64,000 bases of DNA from assembly GCA_029260345.1 (NCBI GenBank), contig JAJDDK010000008.1, forward strand, positions 1-64,000, written 5' to 3'. The notes below the pieces were generated by a model. It was not told the DNA's origin. It did no database searches and was given only the letters and a program-made list of their open reading frames with translations. A program made the translations under genes and the position numbers. Position 1 is the stretch's first letter; every line of letters begins with the position of its first letter. Below, in pieces: positions 6,598-16,180 of this stretch. The DNA comes from Phycisphaerales bacterium (GTDB lineage: Bacteria > Planctomycetota > Phycisphaerae > Phycisphaerales > UBA1924).

Positions 6598-9483
6598 ATG
6601 GCCGAAGCTGCACCACCAGAAGCCAAATCAAAGAAAGTCCTCTATCTCGTTGATGGCCACGCGCAATTCTTCCGCGCCTACCACGCCATCCGCACGCCGA
6701 TGAGTTCACCCGTCACCGGTGAACCAACAAATGCCACTTTTGGTTTCGTCGGCATGCTCCTCAAACTGCTGCGCGAGAAAAAACCGAACTACCTCGCCGT
6801 CGCCGTTGATGCATCCGGCGATCGCGGCACCTTTCGGTCGCAGCTCTACGCCGATTACAAAGCCAACCGGCCGCCACCCCCGGAAGATCTGCGTCCGCAG
6901 GTGGAACGCTGCATGAGCCTGCTCGAAGCCGCCGGCGTACCGGTGCTCGCCATCGAGGAGGTTGAAGCCGACGACACCATCGCGACCATTGCAACAAAGC
7001 TTGGCCACGATCGCGATGACATCCTCGTTCGCATCGTGTCGCGCGACAAAGACCTCATGCAACTCCTGGAGCCCGGGCGCGTCGAAATGTACGACCCGTA
7101 CAAGGACGAGCTCATCACGTCCGATTCACTCGAAGAACTGATGGGTGTCGGCGCGCACCAGATCATCGACCTGCTTTCCCTCGTCGGCGACCCCGTGGAC
7201 AACGTTCCCGGCGTTGAGGGTGTTGGTCAGAAGACCGCCGCGAAACTTCTCAACGAATATGGCTCCTTGGATAATCTGCTCGCTCACGCCGACGAAATCA
7301 AAGGCAAGCGCGGCGAGAAACTCCGCGAATCCGCGCCCAAGCTCGATCTGTCGCGCTCACTCGTCACTCTACGCAACAACGTCGACGTGTCATTCGATCT
7401 CGCAAACGCAGACGTCGAGCAACTCCCGCTCCACAAACTCGAGCCCATCCTGCGCGAGCTCGGATTCAACCGGCATCGAGATGATCTGCTCCGAATTGTG
7501 AAAGCCAGCGCTGAAACCGGGAAGTCATCAAACAATGATGACGAGGCTCCTGCGCCGGATTCACTCTTCGCCATGGCCGCGTCCGAAGCGCCGGTCCGCG
7601 CTACGGACGCAGACTACCGCTGCATCAAGACGAAAACAGAACTCGATGAACTCTTAACCGAACTTCGCGCCGCCGACATCATCGCCATCGACACCGAGAC
7701 CACCGGTCTTGATCCACTCACATGCAAGCTTTGCGGCGTCTGCCTCTCCACCAAACCAAAAACAGCCGTTTACATCCCCGTCCGCTCGCCTGACCCGTCT
7801 TCGCATCTGGACGAACAGACCGTTCTCGATGCGCTGCGCCCGATTCTCGAAGATCCCACGCGCCCAAAGTGCGGCCACAACCTCAAATACGACCTCCTCG
7901 TCCTGCGCGCCAACGGCGTCGAACTGCGCGGCGTCGCGTTCGATTCCATGATCGCCAGTTTTCTCATTGACTCCTCCCGCTCGTCGCACGGACTTGATTC
8001 CTTGGCCCTCGCGCTCCTCGGCCATTCCTGCATCCCGATTCGTGATCTGATCGGCAGCGGCAAGAAGCAGTGCACATTCGACACCGTCTCGCTCGACGTC
8101 GCGACGGTGTACGCCGCCGAGGACGCGGATATTTCATTGCGGCTTCACGACGAGATGGCGCCGCAAATCAAGGCCCTTGGACTCGCAAGCCTATTCAATG
8201 ATGTCGAAATGCCACTGGTTGATGTGCTCGCCGAACTCGAATGGAATGGCGTGCTTGTGGATCCCGATGAACTTGATCGTCAAGCGGATCGGCTCAACCA
8301 GCGGCTTGCCGAATTGCGCGAGGAGATCAACACCGAGGCGCCGCACCCGTTCAACCCTGATTCGCCGAAGCAACTCGGCGCCGTGCTCTTCAACCCACCG
8401 GACCACCCAAATGAACCGGGCCTGGGCATCAAGCCGCTGAAGAAAACGCGCACCGGCCACTCGACCGACATCGAAGTGCTCGAAAAATTGGTGACGGATG
8501 ACTCGGTGACGTCGCCCATCCCGCAGCTCATTGTGGAATACCGGCAACTGGCGAAACTCGTTGGGACCTATCTCGTCGCATTGAAGGACGCGATCAATCC
8601 ACACACGCACCGCGTGCACGCGTCTTTTCACCAGACCGGCGCCGCGACTGGGCGACTTTCATCTTCCGACCCAAACTTGCAGAACATCCCGATTCGCACG
8701 GAGCTTGGCCGCGCCATTCGCAAGGCGTTCATTGCGCCGCCCGGCCGGGTTCTCATTTCTGCAGACTATTCACAGATCGAACTGCGCATGCTCGCGCATC
8801 TCTCTCGCGATGAAGCGCTCATCCGCGCCTTCAAAGAGGGCGCGGACATTCACCGCGCCGTCGCGGCGGAGATTCACGGCGTCGCGCCCGAAGACATCAC
8901 CCGAGAACAGCGCGACGGCGCCAAGATGGTCAACTTTGGCATTATCTACGGCGTCACGCCCTATGGCTTGGCGCGGCGGCTCGGCGTTTCCAACGAGGAA
9001 GCCACGACCATCATCAATGACTACAAGGCCCGATTCCCGGGCATCACCACCTTCCTTGCGGAATGCGTCGATCAAGCCCGTAAGTTCGGTTACGTCGAGA
9101 CAATTCTGAAGCGACGCCGCGCCGTGCCGCAGATTGAATCGCGCAATGGTCAGCAGCGCGCCTTGGGCGAGCGCATCGCGATCAACTCCGTCGTTCAAGG
9201 CTCCGCGGCGGATCTCATCAAAATCGCGATGGTCGATCTTCACCGGCGCCTCAGCCCGCACGCCGCGCCTTGGCGCCCAGAGCACAACGGCTCCGCCGCG
9301 CCCGAAATCGACGATGTGCTGATGCTCATTCAGATTCACGACGAACTGGTCTTCGAAGCGCCCGAAGCCACCGCCGACGCAACGCGCAAGCTCATTGTTG
9401 ATCGCATGGAAAACGCCATGACACTGACCGCGCCATTGGTGGTGGAGTCGGCAATCTCGACAAACTGGTTCGAAGGCAAATAG
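6598..9483 (+). CDS. polA: DNA polymerase I
   Basis: A 961-residue polymerase with all three parts. The 5'-3' exonuclease domain (about 1-300) carries YLVDGHAQFFRAYHA, EADDTIATIA and VGDPVDNVPGVEGVG. The 3'-5' exonuclease (about 340-540) keeps its acidic motifs: DTETTGL, NLKYDLLVLR and YAAEDADISL, so proofreading should be intact. The polymerase domain has motif A (DYSQIELRMLAHL), motif B (RDGAKMVNFGIIYG) and motif C (IHDELVF). It fills Okazaki fragment gaps and repair tracts. A GAGGACGGTGAAG stretch before the ATG can serve as ribosome-binding site. The C-terminus converges within 3 nt on the beta-helix gene on the other strand. There is an acidic linker around 300-325. Confidence 0.97.
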   Translation: MAEAAPPEAKSKKVLYLVDGHAQFFRAYHAIRTPMSSPVTGEPTNATFGFVGMLLKLLREKKPNYLAVAVDASGDRGTFRSQLYADYKANRPPPPEDLRPQVERCMSLLEAAGVPVLAIEEVEADDTIATIATKLGHDRDDILVRIVSRDKDLMQLLEPGRVEMYDPYKDELITSDSLEELMGVGAHQIIDLLSLVGDPVDNVPGVEGVGQKTAAKLLNEYGSLDNLLAHADEIKGKRGEKLRESAPKLDLSRSLVTLRNNVDVSFDLANADVEQLPLHKLEPILRELGFNRHRDDLLRIVKASAETGKSSNNDDEAPAPDSLFAMAASEAPVRATDADYRCIKTKTELDELLTELRAADIIAIDTETTGLDPLTCKLCGVCLSTKPKTAVYIPVRSPDPSSHLDEQTVLDALRPILEDPTRPKCGHNLKYDLLVLRANGVELRGVAFDSMIASFLIDSSRSSHGLDSLALALLGHSCIPIRDLIGSGKKQCTFDTVSLDVATVYAAEDADISLRLHDEMAPQIKALGLASLFNDVEMPLVDVLAELEWNGVLVDPDELDRQADRLNQRLAELREEINTEAPHPFNPDSPKQLGAVLFNPPDHPNEPGLGIKPLKKTRTGHSTDIEVLEKLVTDDSVTSPIPQLIVEYRQLAKLVGTYLVALKDAINPHTHRVHASFHQTGAATGRLSSSDPNLQNIPIRTELGRAIRKAFIAPPGRVLISADYSQIELRMLAHLSRDEALIRAFKEGADIHRAVAAEIHGVAPEDITREQRDGAKMVNFGIIYGVTPYGLARRLGVSNEEATTIINDYKARFPGITTFLAECVDQARKFGYVETILKRRRAVPQIESRNGQQRALGERIAINSVVQGSAADLIKIAMVDLHRRLSPHAAPWRPEHNGSAAPEIDDVLMLIQIHDELVFEAPEATADATRKLIVDRMENAMTLTAPLVVESAISTNWFEGK

Positions 9484-9486
9484 CGT

Positions 9487-11133
9487 TTACAGAACGCCGC
9501 ACGGGCCCCAATTGCCCAGCAACGTCGCCAAATCGGCGCCGTTCACAATGCCATCGCCATTCAAGTCTGCATCGCCGGCGCCGCCCCACAAACCGAGCAG
9601 CGTGGCGAGGTCCGCACCGTTGACCTGACCGTCGCCATTGATATCCGACGGGCACGGCGGGGCCAGAATCACGAACTCATACGCGCCGATGTCGACGATC
9701 GGCGCATCGCCCAGCCCCGTATCGGGCGTGTCCGGATCGTCGAATCGGCGCGTGTTCCCGGCAAGATCAATCGGCAGTAGTTCCGCCGTATCGGCGTCTT
9801 CGTCGAGGTCGAAATCATCGAACGGCAGGGCGCTGTTGTCGCCCGCATCAATGCACGGTGAACCCGGCATGAGGCTCACGTCGTCATCCAGAGTGCCCAG
9901 TACATCGTCCGGCCCGTCCACATCGACAAACATCGGGTCCGCATCAAAATTGCCATTGCCGGTGAAGAGTTCGAGTTGATCGATGATGTTGTTGTGAACC
10001 GTAAAGGGAACAAACAACTGATTCGAAATCTGTGATCGCTCCTCAAATGCGGCGCCGCTCAGCGTCTCGTTGCCGCGAAAAATCGAGTTGAGCACCGTCA
10101 AGCTGCCATCTTCACCTTGAAATGCAATGCCACCACCAATTGAACTGGCGCTGGTGTTGTTGACGAACGAACAGTTTACAACAGTCAGGTCAATGCCATT
10201 GGCATGAATCGCCCCGCCGCTGAACATGGTGTTGTGATTGCCCACAAACTCGCAATTCACAAACTCCGCGAATGCCTTCTCAAAGGGGCTGACCGAGACG
10301 GCGCCGCCGAAACGGTGACCGTTGTTTCCAACGAATCGCGAGTTCAGCACTGAGACTGAACTGCCAAGAGTCGCATAGAGGGCGCCCCCGTCGCTGGTCC
10401 CCGTCGTGTTTCCGTAGAACTCGCAATCAATGAGCACATTGAAGGTGTTGTTGCGGAGGTGGATGCCGCCGCCCGAACCCTGCGAATGATTATTGAGGAA
10501 TGAACAGCGGAGAAACGTCGCCATGCTTTCGCGCCCGGCGACGCCGCCACCCTCGGTGAAGATCGCCTCATCAGCCGCGACGTTGCTATCGAACACACAG
10601 TCCGAAACTGTTGGGCTCGAAAAGAAATTATTCATCCCCGCGCCGAGGACTGCCGTGTTGTTTCGGAAGATGCAATTCTCAACCACCGGATTTGAACCCA
10701 TGTAGTTCGCCATGCCGGCGCCGTACTGACCCGAATTGTTTTCGAAGATGCAATTGCGCACCGTCGGGTGGGCGCCCTTGTAATTGATCATTCCGGCGCC
10801 CCACGTCATAAAGCCGTTGGTCACCGTAAAGCCATCAATGATCGTGTCCGGCCCTTCCCCATTGGCGACTTGCAGGACGCGCCCCAAACCGCCGCCACTA
10901 AGGATCGTCGTCTCCGGGCCGTCCTCGCTGCGAAGCTCGATCGCCTTGCCCTGCGTGTCAATCAGCCCCACGTACGTCCCTGCCGCCACGAGAATGACAT
11001 CGCCCGGCGCCGCAATCTGAATCGCCGCCTGGATTGTCGCTGACTCCGCCGGCACCTCAATCGTCGCGGCCGGCGCGGACGACACCACGGCCAAGACAGC
11101 AAATGAAACCAAGACGTTCAATCGATCTCGCAT
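9487..11133 (-). CDS. Secreted parallel beta-helix (polymorphic-membrane-protein-like) protein with dockerin-like tail
   Basis: A 548-residue exported protein. It has a signal peptide (about 1-22, ending SAPAAT), then the start typical of right-handed beta-helix proteins (IEVPAESATIQAAIQIAAPGD), then many repeats of the form C-x-F-x-x-N-x-A-x-x-GGG (VRNCIFENNSGQYGAG, VENCIFRNNTAVLGAG). These resemble chlamydial Pmp and pectate-lyase folds. The last about 50 residues carry two calcium-loop repeats (DINGDGQVNGADLATLLGLW and DLNGDGIVNGADLATLLGNW), which resemble dockerins. The start at 11133 is preceded by GAAGGA at about 10 nt. Such proteins are probably cell-surface or extracellular; no enzymatic residues could be assigned. 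Confidence 0.88.
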   Translation of the reverse strand: MRDRLNVLVSFAVLAVVSSAPAATIEVPAESATIQAAIQIAAPGDVILVAAGTYVGLIDTQGKAIELRSEDGPETTILSGGGLGRVLQVANGEGPDTIIDGFTVTNGFMTWGAGMINYKGAHPTVRNCIFENNSGQYGAGMANYMGSNPVVENCIFRNNTAVLGAGMNNFFSSPTVSDCVFDSNVAADEAIFTEGGGVAGRESMATFLRCSFLNNHSQGSGGGIHLRNNTFNVLIDCEFYGNTTGTSDGGALYATLGSSVSVLNSRFVGNNGHRFGGAVSVSPFEKAFAEFVNCEFVGNHNTMFSGGAIHANGIDLTVVNCSFVNNTSASSIGGGIAFQGEDGSLTVLNSIFRGNETLSGAAFEERSQISNQLFVPFTVHNNIIDQLELFTGNGNFDADPMFVDVDGPDDVLGTLDDDVSLMPGSPCIDAGDNSALPFDDFDLDEDADTAELLPIDLAGNTRRFDDPDTPDTGLGDAPIVDIGAYEFVILAPPCPSDINGDGQVNGADLATLLGLWGGAGDADLNGDGIVNGADLATLLGNWGPCGVL

Positions 11134-11349
11134 CTGGAATCGCATCCTTCGTATCTCTGTTTCACGATTGCCAGGCCGGCAGCATGCGGCTCGCCCAGCG
11201 CTCTCCCGTTCATCCAAGAGAACAAGAATTACTCGAATCACGCGCAAAGCCGATTTCAAATTTCCAATTTGGGACGCTGCCAGCCTCTCCGCCACGATTC
11301 TCGGACGAGGTACACTGAGCGGCCCAGCACTCTCCGTCGAGACCTCCTT

Positions 11350-12942
11350 ATGCCCGATCCCAGCCTATCCGTGCTCGCAGGCCCCCCGCTGCCGCCGATT
11401 CGACTGACCGGCAAGGGTCCATTCGTATTCGGTCGATCGTCGAAGTGCGAAGTCCGGCTGGAAGACCCGGCCGTCTCGCGTCGGCACGCTGAAATCGCAA
11501 GTTCGCCCGATGGCTGGACCATCATGGACGTGGGCAGCCGTCACGGCATCAGCCTCAATGGCGTGCCGCTTGAACCACAAGTCCCGGCGGTGATCTCCTC
11601 CGGCGATCGCATTCTCATCGGGCCATGGACGCTCCGTTTTCGCCTCGGCGACGTCGAGCCTTCCACACTCGCATCGATCAACGACACCACCAAGCGCGGC
11701 GCCACGCGCATCCCGCGCGATCAACTCGGCGCCCTCGCCCAAAAACGTCTCACACTCCTCATCGAGTCAGCGCGTTCGATTCATACCGCCGCTGAGGAAT
11801 CCGCCGTCGCGCACGCCGTCGTTGATGCACTCGTCGCCGGCGCTGGTTTCGAACGAGCAGCGCTCATTCGCCCTGTCGCCGGGTTTGATTCCCTCGATGT
11901 GCTCGCCATGCGCACCGGGCCGAGCAAACGGCCAATCACTCCCAGCCGCACGCTGCTTGAAGCCGCCAGCGAAGGCGCCATCGTCAAACTCGAAGACGAT
12001 TCCGCGATGCGTGGCGCCATGAGCATCATCTCCAGCGGCGTCACGGAAGCCATGTGCGCTCCCATTTCCGTCGGCGATCAGATCGACGCCTACGCCTATC
12101 TCGATTCGACGAACCCCTCGGCGCCACAGCCCGACGCCGCCGCCTTTGCCGCGGCAATTGCTGACCTTTGCGGCCTTGCCTTCGCCAACTTGCGCCGGCA
12201 TGCCTTGCAGGTGCAGCAGGATCGCCTGATGCGCGATCTCAACGCGGCACGCGACGTACAAGGCCGCTTGATGCCGCCGAAATCAGGGCGCGTCGGCCCG
12301 TTGCAATACACCATGCACTTCCAGCCGGGTCGCGTCGTGGCGGGTGACTTTTTCGGCCTGCGTCAGCTCAGCGATACGTCGGCGGCGATGTTCATCGGTG
12401 ACGTCGCGGGCAAGGGCCTCGCGGCCTCGCTTCTGATGGCAACGATTCAGTCTCACTTGGATGCGTTACTGAGGACTGATCAGACTTTGCCGCAGATCGT
12501 GTCGGAACTGAATCGATATATCTCCGGACGGTCCGCTTCAAACGAATTTGCATCACTTTGGATTGGCATAGTTGATGCGCAGAAGCGCACACTTCATGCG
12601 GTGGACGCGGGGCACGGGTACGCCATCCTTCGGCGCGGCTCTGGCCCGGAAATGCCCTCATTTGAAGGCGGTCCGCCCATCGGCGTTGAACCATCCATCG
12701 AGTTCGGCGAAACGGTAATAGAGATTTCTTCGGGCGATCGCGTTGTGCTCTTCAGTGACGGCGTGCCCGAACAGCCGAACAAGAACGGACAGCTCTTCGG
12801 CGTGAATCGCATCCTCGAAGCGCTGACCTCATCGCAATTTCTTGACGACGATCTACCCGTCTTGATCGATGCGCTCGCCGCGCATGCGCCAACCGATGAA
12901 TTCAGTGACGATGTCACCATCGCGTCTCTGGCGATTGATTAG
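11350..12942 (+). CDS. FHA-GAF-PP2C (RsbU/SpoIIE-type) serine phosphatase
   Basis: A 530-residue cytoplasmic regulator. An N-terminal forkhead-associated domain (about 20-95) has the phosphothreonine-binding signature GRSSKCEVRL, SRRHAEI and GSRHGISLNG. A GAF-like sensor region follows (about 125-285). The C-terminal PP2C/SpoIIE phosphatase (about 310-530) retains its metal-binding Asp residues in VAGDFFG, GDVAGKG, FSDGVPEQ and DEFSDDVTIASL. Relatives dephosphorylate anti-anti-sigma factors in partner-switching pathways; here the FHA domain suggests control by a Ser/Thr kinase. No kinase, anti-sigma or STAS gene is adjacent. A TACACT box about 36 nt before the ATG may be its -10. Confidence 0.9.
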   Translation: MPDPSLSVLAGPPLPPIRLTGKGPFVFGRSSKCEVRLEDPAVSRRHAEIASSPDGWTIMDVGSRHGISLNGVPLEPQVPAVISSGDRILIGPWTLRFRLGDVEPSTLASINDTTKRGATRIPRDQLGALAQKRLTLLIESARSIHTAAEESAVAHAVVDALVAGAGFERAALIRPVAGFDSLDVLAMRTGPSKRPITPSRTLLEAASEGAIVKLEDDSAMRGAMSIISSGVTEAMCAPISVGDQIDAYAYLDSTNPSAPQPDAAAFAAAIADLCGLAFANLRRHALQVQQDRLMRDLNAARDVQGRLMPPKSGRVGPLQYTMHFQPGRVVAGDFFGLRQLSDTSAAMFIGDVAGKGLAASLLMATIQSHLDALLRTDQTLPQIVSELNRYISGRSASNEFASLWIGIVDAQKRTLHAVDAGHGYAILRRGSGPEMPSFEGGPPIGVEPSIEFGETVIEISSGDRVVLFSDGVPEQPNKNGQLFGVNRILEALTSSQFLDDDLPVLIDALAAHAPTDEFSDDVTIASLAID

Positions 12943-12955
12943 TCTGCCAAACCAT

Positions 12956-13858
12956 TCAGGAAAGAATTGGCTCGCCCTCGCGCGCCACCAGCTCACTGAA
13001 TAGTGCGCTCAAGCGCGTGGTCATCGGACCGACCTCACCATCGCCAATCGTGTATCCGTCCACGGTCAATACAGGCGCGATCTCACCCATCGTCCCCGTG
13101 CAAAACATCTCGGTGGCGCTGGAGATTTCTTCAGGCCGAACCTGCCGCACCTTGTGAGCGATGCCATTGGCGCGGCACAAACTCAATACAGCGTCCCGCG
13201 TGATCCCTTCCGGGCATGCTCGCGTGGTGGGCGTCGTCACCACGCCTTCAATCACCAGGAAAAGGTGCGTCGCGTTTGTTTCGGCTATGCACCCAGCCGT
13301 ATCGAGAAGAATCGCATCGTCAGCGTTCGCCGCGTTCGCTTCAAGCTTCGCAAGAATGGAGGTGAGCTGGTTGCAACTGTGAATCTTCTGATCCAGCACA
13401 TCCTCCGGCGGACGCCGCAACGATGATGTCACGAGCCTCAAGCCGGTCTTGTCATACACCGGCGATTTGTGTTCCGCCAGAATGATGAGCATGCACCCTT
13501 CGGTGTTTAATCGAGGATCAAGACCGCTCGTGTACTTGCGGCCGCGCGACAGCGTGAGACGCACATGCACGCCGTCGCGCATGTTGTTGGCCTCAAGCGT
13601 CTGGCGCAGTTCATTTCGAATCACGTCATCGCCGGGCACGCCTTGGTACTGAAGGCGCTCAGCGCCATGGCGCAGCCGGGCGAGATGTTCGGTGAGACGG
13701 AAGATCTTGCCGTCGTAGAGCCGCAGCCCCTCCCAGACTCCGTCGCCGTTCTGCACCGTCGAATCAAACGGACTCACTCCAGCCTCGTCGCGGTGAATGA
13801 GCTTCCCGCCGATGTTGACGATCAGATCACGGTTGCGGTCGTCGTAGCTTTGGAGCAT
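12956..13858 (-). CDS. Class IV PLP aminotransferase (branched-chain aminotransferase/D-amino acid transaminase-like)
   Basis: A 300-residue fold-type IV aminotransferase. It shows GDGVWEGLRLYDGKIFRLTEH near the N-terminus, the PLP lysine region DQKIHSCNQL, the glutamate strand CIAETNATHLFLV and the closing CTGTMGEIAPV. Family members move amino groups between branched-chain or D-amino acids and keto acids. The gene is the last of three on the minus strand, 30 nt after the sulfotransferase-like gene. That pairing is notable because these two domain types recur together. A TATTCT hexamer ends 10 nt before the ATG, so it might also have its own start point. Substrate specificity cannot be read from sequence alone. 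Confidence 0.88.
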   Translation of the reverse strand: MLQSYDDRNRDLIVNIGGKLIHRDEAGVSPFDSTVQNGDGVWEGLRLYDGKIFRLTEHLARLRHGAERLQYQGVPGDDVIRNELRQTLEANNMRDGVHVRLTLSRGRKYTSGLDPRLNTEGCMLIILAEHKSPVYDKTGLRLVTSSLRRPPEDVLDQKIHSCNQLTSILAKLEANAANADDAILLDTAGCIAETNATHLFLVIEGVVTTPTTRACPEGITRDAVLSLCRANGIAHKVRQVRPEEISSATEMFCTGTMGEIAPVLTVDGYTIGDGEVGPMTTRLSALFSELVAREGEPILS

Positions 13859-13888
13859 GGCGATTGAGAGAATACCACCGGTTCGCGA

Positions 13889-14626
13889 TCACACTGGAAT
13901 CAGCCGCCGTTCGTGCAACGGCTCGTACAACCGCTCGCACGCTCGCACCAGCGACCGCAGCCGCGCCGGCGGCTCCGCAGTTGAAGGCACATACGGCTCG
14001 AATCCCGAGGTTTTCTCGACGTTTGCATACCAGTGCTTCGCCCATACACCGTCCGTCGCGCGCGGCCCAGGCGCCCACGTCAGCATGTGCTGCGTGAACG
14101 GCACAGCAATAGCATCACACATGGCCCGCAAAGCCACTTCGGGGTTCATCAGCACGTCGCGTGAGTCAATCACGGGCGCTGCACGCCCCGTTTGATCGCT
14201 CAACCACTCTGCAAGCCGCACTTGCTGCGGAAGCCCGGTTTCTTCAATCGTCGGATTCGGAATCACTTTCGCCAGCGACGTCACCATCGCGCGCGGCTCA
14301 CGAATCAACAAGACATTGCGAAGTGACTCAATCCAGTCGAGTTCAATGTCCGGCAGCAGATGATGCGCCATGTGCTTTTGATAGAACAACGGCTTCTCGC
14401 CCGGCACAGGCCCAAGCAAGGCATCAACCACGATTCGCCAGTCCGTTTCGTGCTGCGCCATCACCTCCGCCGCGCCGGGATGATCATGCCCCGTCGCTGC
14501 GAGATAGTGCGCATACAGCGGTTCATCAACGACGGCGCAGTCGCCGCGCGCCTCCCACGAACGCATCATCGCCGTTGAAATATTCCGAGGGCCGGACCAC
14601 ACCGCGATGCGAATGGTTTCTGGCAT
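13889..14626 (-). CDS. Sulfotransferase-like P-loop protein
   Basis: A 245-residue protein beginning MPETIRIAVWSGPRNISTAMM. SGPRNxSTAMM is a modified P-loop like the 5'-phosphosulfate-binding loop of PAPS-dependent sulfotransferases. Further on, IREPRAMVTSLAKVI resembles the 3'-phosphate-binding segment. It is shorter than most membrane sulfotransferases and has no signal peptide, so it should be cytoplasmic. Relatives sit next to, or are fused with, class IV aminotransferases annotated as branched-chain aminotransferase-like. The start at 14626 is preceded by GGAG. It lies 22 nt after the decarboxylase gene and 30 nt before the aminotransferase gene, giving a three-gene operon. Acceptor substrate unknown; it may act on an amine or hydroxy acid made by its neighbours. 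Confidence 0.8.
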   Translation of the reverse strand: MPETIRIAVWSGPRNISTAMMRSWEARGDCAVVDEPLYAHYLAATGHDHPGAAEVMAQHETDWRIVVDALLGPVPGEKPLFYQKHMAHHLLPDIELDWIESLRNVLLIREPRAMVTSLAKVIPNPTIEETGLPQQVRLAEWLSDQTGRAAPVIDSRDVLMNPEVALRAMCDAIAVPFTQHMLTWAPGPRATDGVWAKHWYANVEKTSGFEPYVPSTAEPPARLRSLVRACERLYEPLHERRLIPV

Positions 14627-14648
14627 CAGCGGACTCCGGCCACACTCG

Positions 14649-16064
14649 TCAGCAGCACGACTCGCGCATGGCTTCAGACGCAGCGGTTTGAGGACGCGAC
14701 CGAAGCTCGCGCCCGACCGTGCGAATCTCTTCCAGCGCTTCTTCGATGTGATCAAACGTGAGATCGGGATTCACAAACGGAATACGGATCACGTCACGCC
14801 CTTCAACATCGCCATAGCCAACGATCAGGCGGCTCTGCCGGCGCAGCTCCTCGCAAAGCTCCGGACTGGAGACACCGTCAAATTCGAAACACACATTCAC
14901 CGATTCCGGCGTTTTGGTCAGCGTCATCTCGGGATCACGATCAATGATCGACGCCGCGTGCTGCGCCATCGACATGAGGTAATCCATGTGTTCGCCAAGA
15001 CCCTTATCACCGTGGCGCTTCCACAGCGCCCAGACCTTCAGCGCGTCATTGCGCCGGCCGCACTGCAAAGCCCGCGTGCCGAAGTTCAGATCATCATCAT
15101 CGGACTGGAACAAGTAGCTCGCATCTTCATTGAAGTGCTTCACCAACATGCCCGGCTGGCGCACCAGAATGACCGAGCACACCAGCGGCACCGTCATCAG
15201 TTTGTGCGCATCCCATGTCACGGAATTCGCATTCTCAACGCCATCAAGCAGATGTCGATGCTTTTCCGAAAGAATCATCGTGCCGCCAAGCGCGCCATCG
15301 ACATGCAGCCAAAGGCCAAACTCAGACGCGATCGCCGAGATGCTGCGAATCGGATCAAAGCTCCCCAGCACCGTCGTACCCGCCGTGGCATTGATCATGA
15401 ACGGTCGGTTTCCAGCCTCAATGTCTTTCTCAATTGCTTCCTGCAATTTCGCTGGAATCATGCGGCCGCGGTCATCGCACGCCACCGGACGCACATTGGA
15501 TCGGCCAAGCCCCGCCATCGCGGCGCCCTTGGTGATCGAATAGTGACTGACTTCCGACGTGTAGAGAATCATCGGAACGCCGTCGTGCCCGTCCTCGCGC
15601 ATCGTCTTCATCGCTTCGTTGCGTGCCATGACAATGGCCGTGAAGTTGGACATCGACCCGCCCGGCGCAAAGACGCCTTCGCCATTTTCAAATCCGATGA
15701 GCTTCGCCATGTGGCGCGTCATCGTGTGTTCGATAATCGCGTTGGCGCCGGCCGCTTTGTACGTGTACAGCGACGTATTCAGGATGACCGTCAAAAGTTC
15801 CGCCGCGAGCGCGGAGTCGTCCTTGCCGGCAAAGAGCTGATTCAGAAACCGGCGGCTCGACGTGCGCGGCGTGACCGCGGCGACCTGGTCGAGCAGCTCA
15901 AGAACTTGTTCTTCTGACTGACCGGTCTCGCTCAGATCAAAATCGATGCGGTCGAGCAATTCGTCCGCCGAGATGTAGGGCGCCACCGGCTCGGTGATTT
16001 GTCGCGTTCTGGCGCGATCAAGGAGTTCATAAACAGCGTGAAACGACGATCGTGATTCGGACAC
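14649..16064 (-). CDS. Group II PLP-dependent decarboxylase (glutamate/cysteine-sulfinate decarboxylase-like)
   Basis: A 471-residue enzyme of the aromatic/glutamate decarboxylase superfamily. Recognisable parts are RFLNQLFAGKDDSALA, NTSLYTYKAAGA, FAPGGSMSNFTAI, the SHYSITKGAA segment, ATAGTTVLGSFDPI, LWLHVDGALGG and the PLP lysine in TWDAHKLMTVPL. The region ASYLFQ through LQCGRRNDALKVWALWK closely resembles animal GAD and CSAD proteins rather than the aromatic group. It would remove the alpha-carboxyl group of an acidic amino acid, giving GABA, beta-alanine or hypotaurine; which one is not decided. GTG 16064 has GAGG before it. It heads the operon with the sulfotransferase-like and aminotransferase genes. 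Confidence 0.9.
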   Translation of the reverse strand: MSESRSSFHAVYELLDRARTRQITEPVAPYISADELLDRIDFDLSETGQSEEQVLELLDQVAAVTPRTSSRRFLNQLFAGKDDSALAAELLTVILNTSLYTYKAAGANAIIEHTMTRHMAKLIGFENGEGVFAPGGSMSNFTAIVMARNEAMKTMREDGHDGVPMILYTSEVSHYSITKGAAMAGLGRSNVRPVACDDRGRMIPAKLQEAIEKDIEAGNRPFMINATAGTTVLGSFDPIRSISAIASEFGLWLHVDGALGGTMILSEKHRHLLDGVENANSVTWDAHKLMTVPLVCSVILVRQPGMLVKHFNEDASYLFQSDDDDLNFGTRALQCGRRNDALKVWALWKRHGDKGLGEHMDYLMSMAQHAASIIDRDPEMTLTKTPESVNVCFEFDGVSSPELCEELRRQSRLIVGYGDVEGRDVIRIPFVNPDLTFDHIEEALEEIRTVGRELRSRPQTAASEAMRESCC

Positions 16065-16180
16065 AGCAGCCTCGGAAAAGTCCCGGAGAGAGTGAGGTCA
16101 GAGAGCGCAGCGATGCCTCCAACACGCACCGGAGGATATGGCCTCACTTCCAGCCGGACCAGACCAATGCCCGAAACCGC

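Noticed and set aside
14607-15917. Long open frame (436 codons) antisense to the decarboxylase gene
   Set aside because: It lies opposite a clear enzyme with full family motifs; its composition (His/Arg/Gln-rich) is what high-GC third positions give on the other strand.
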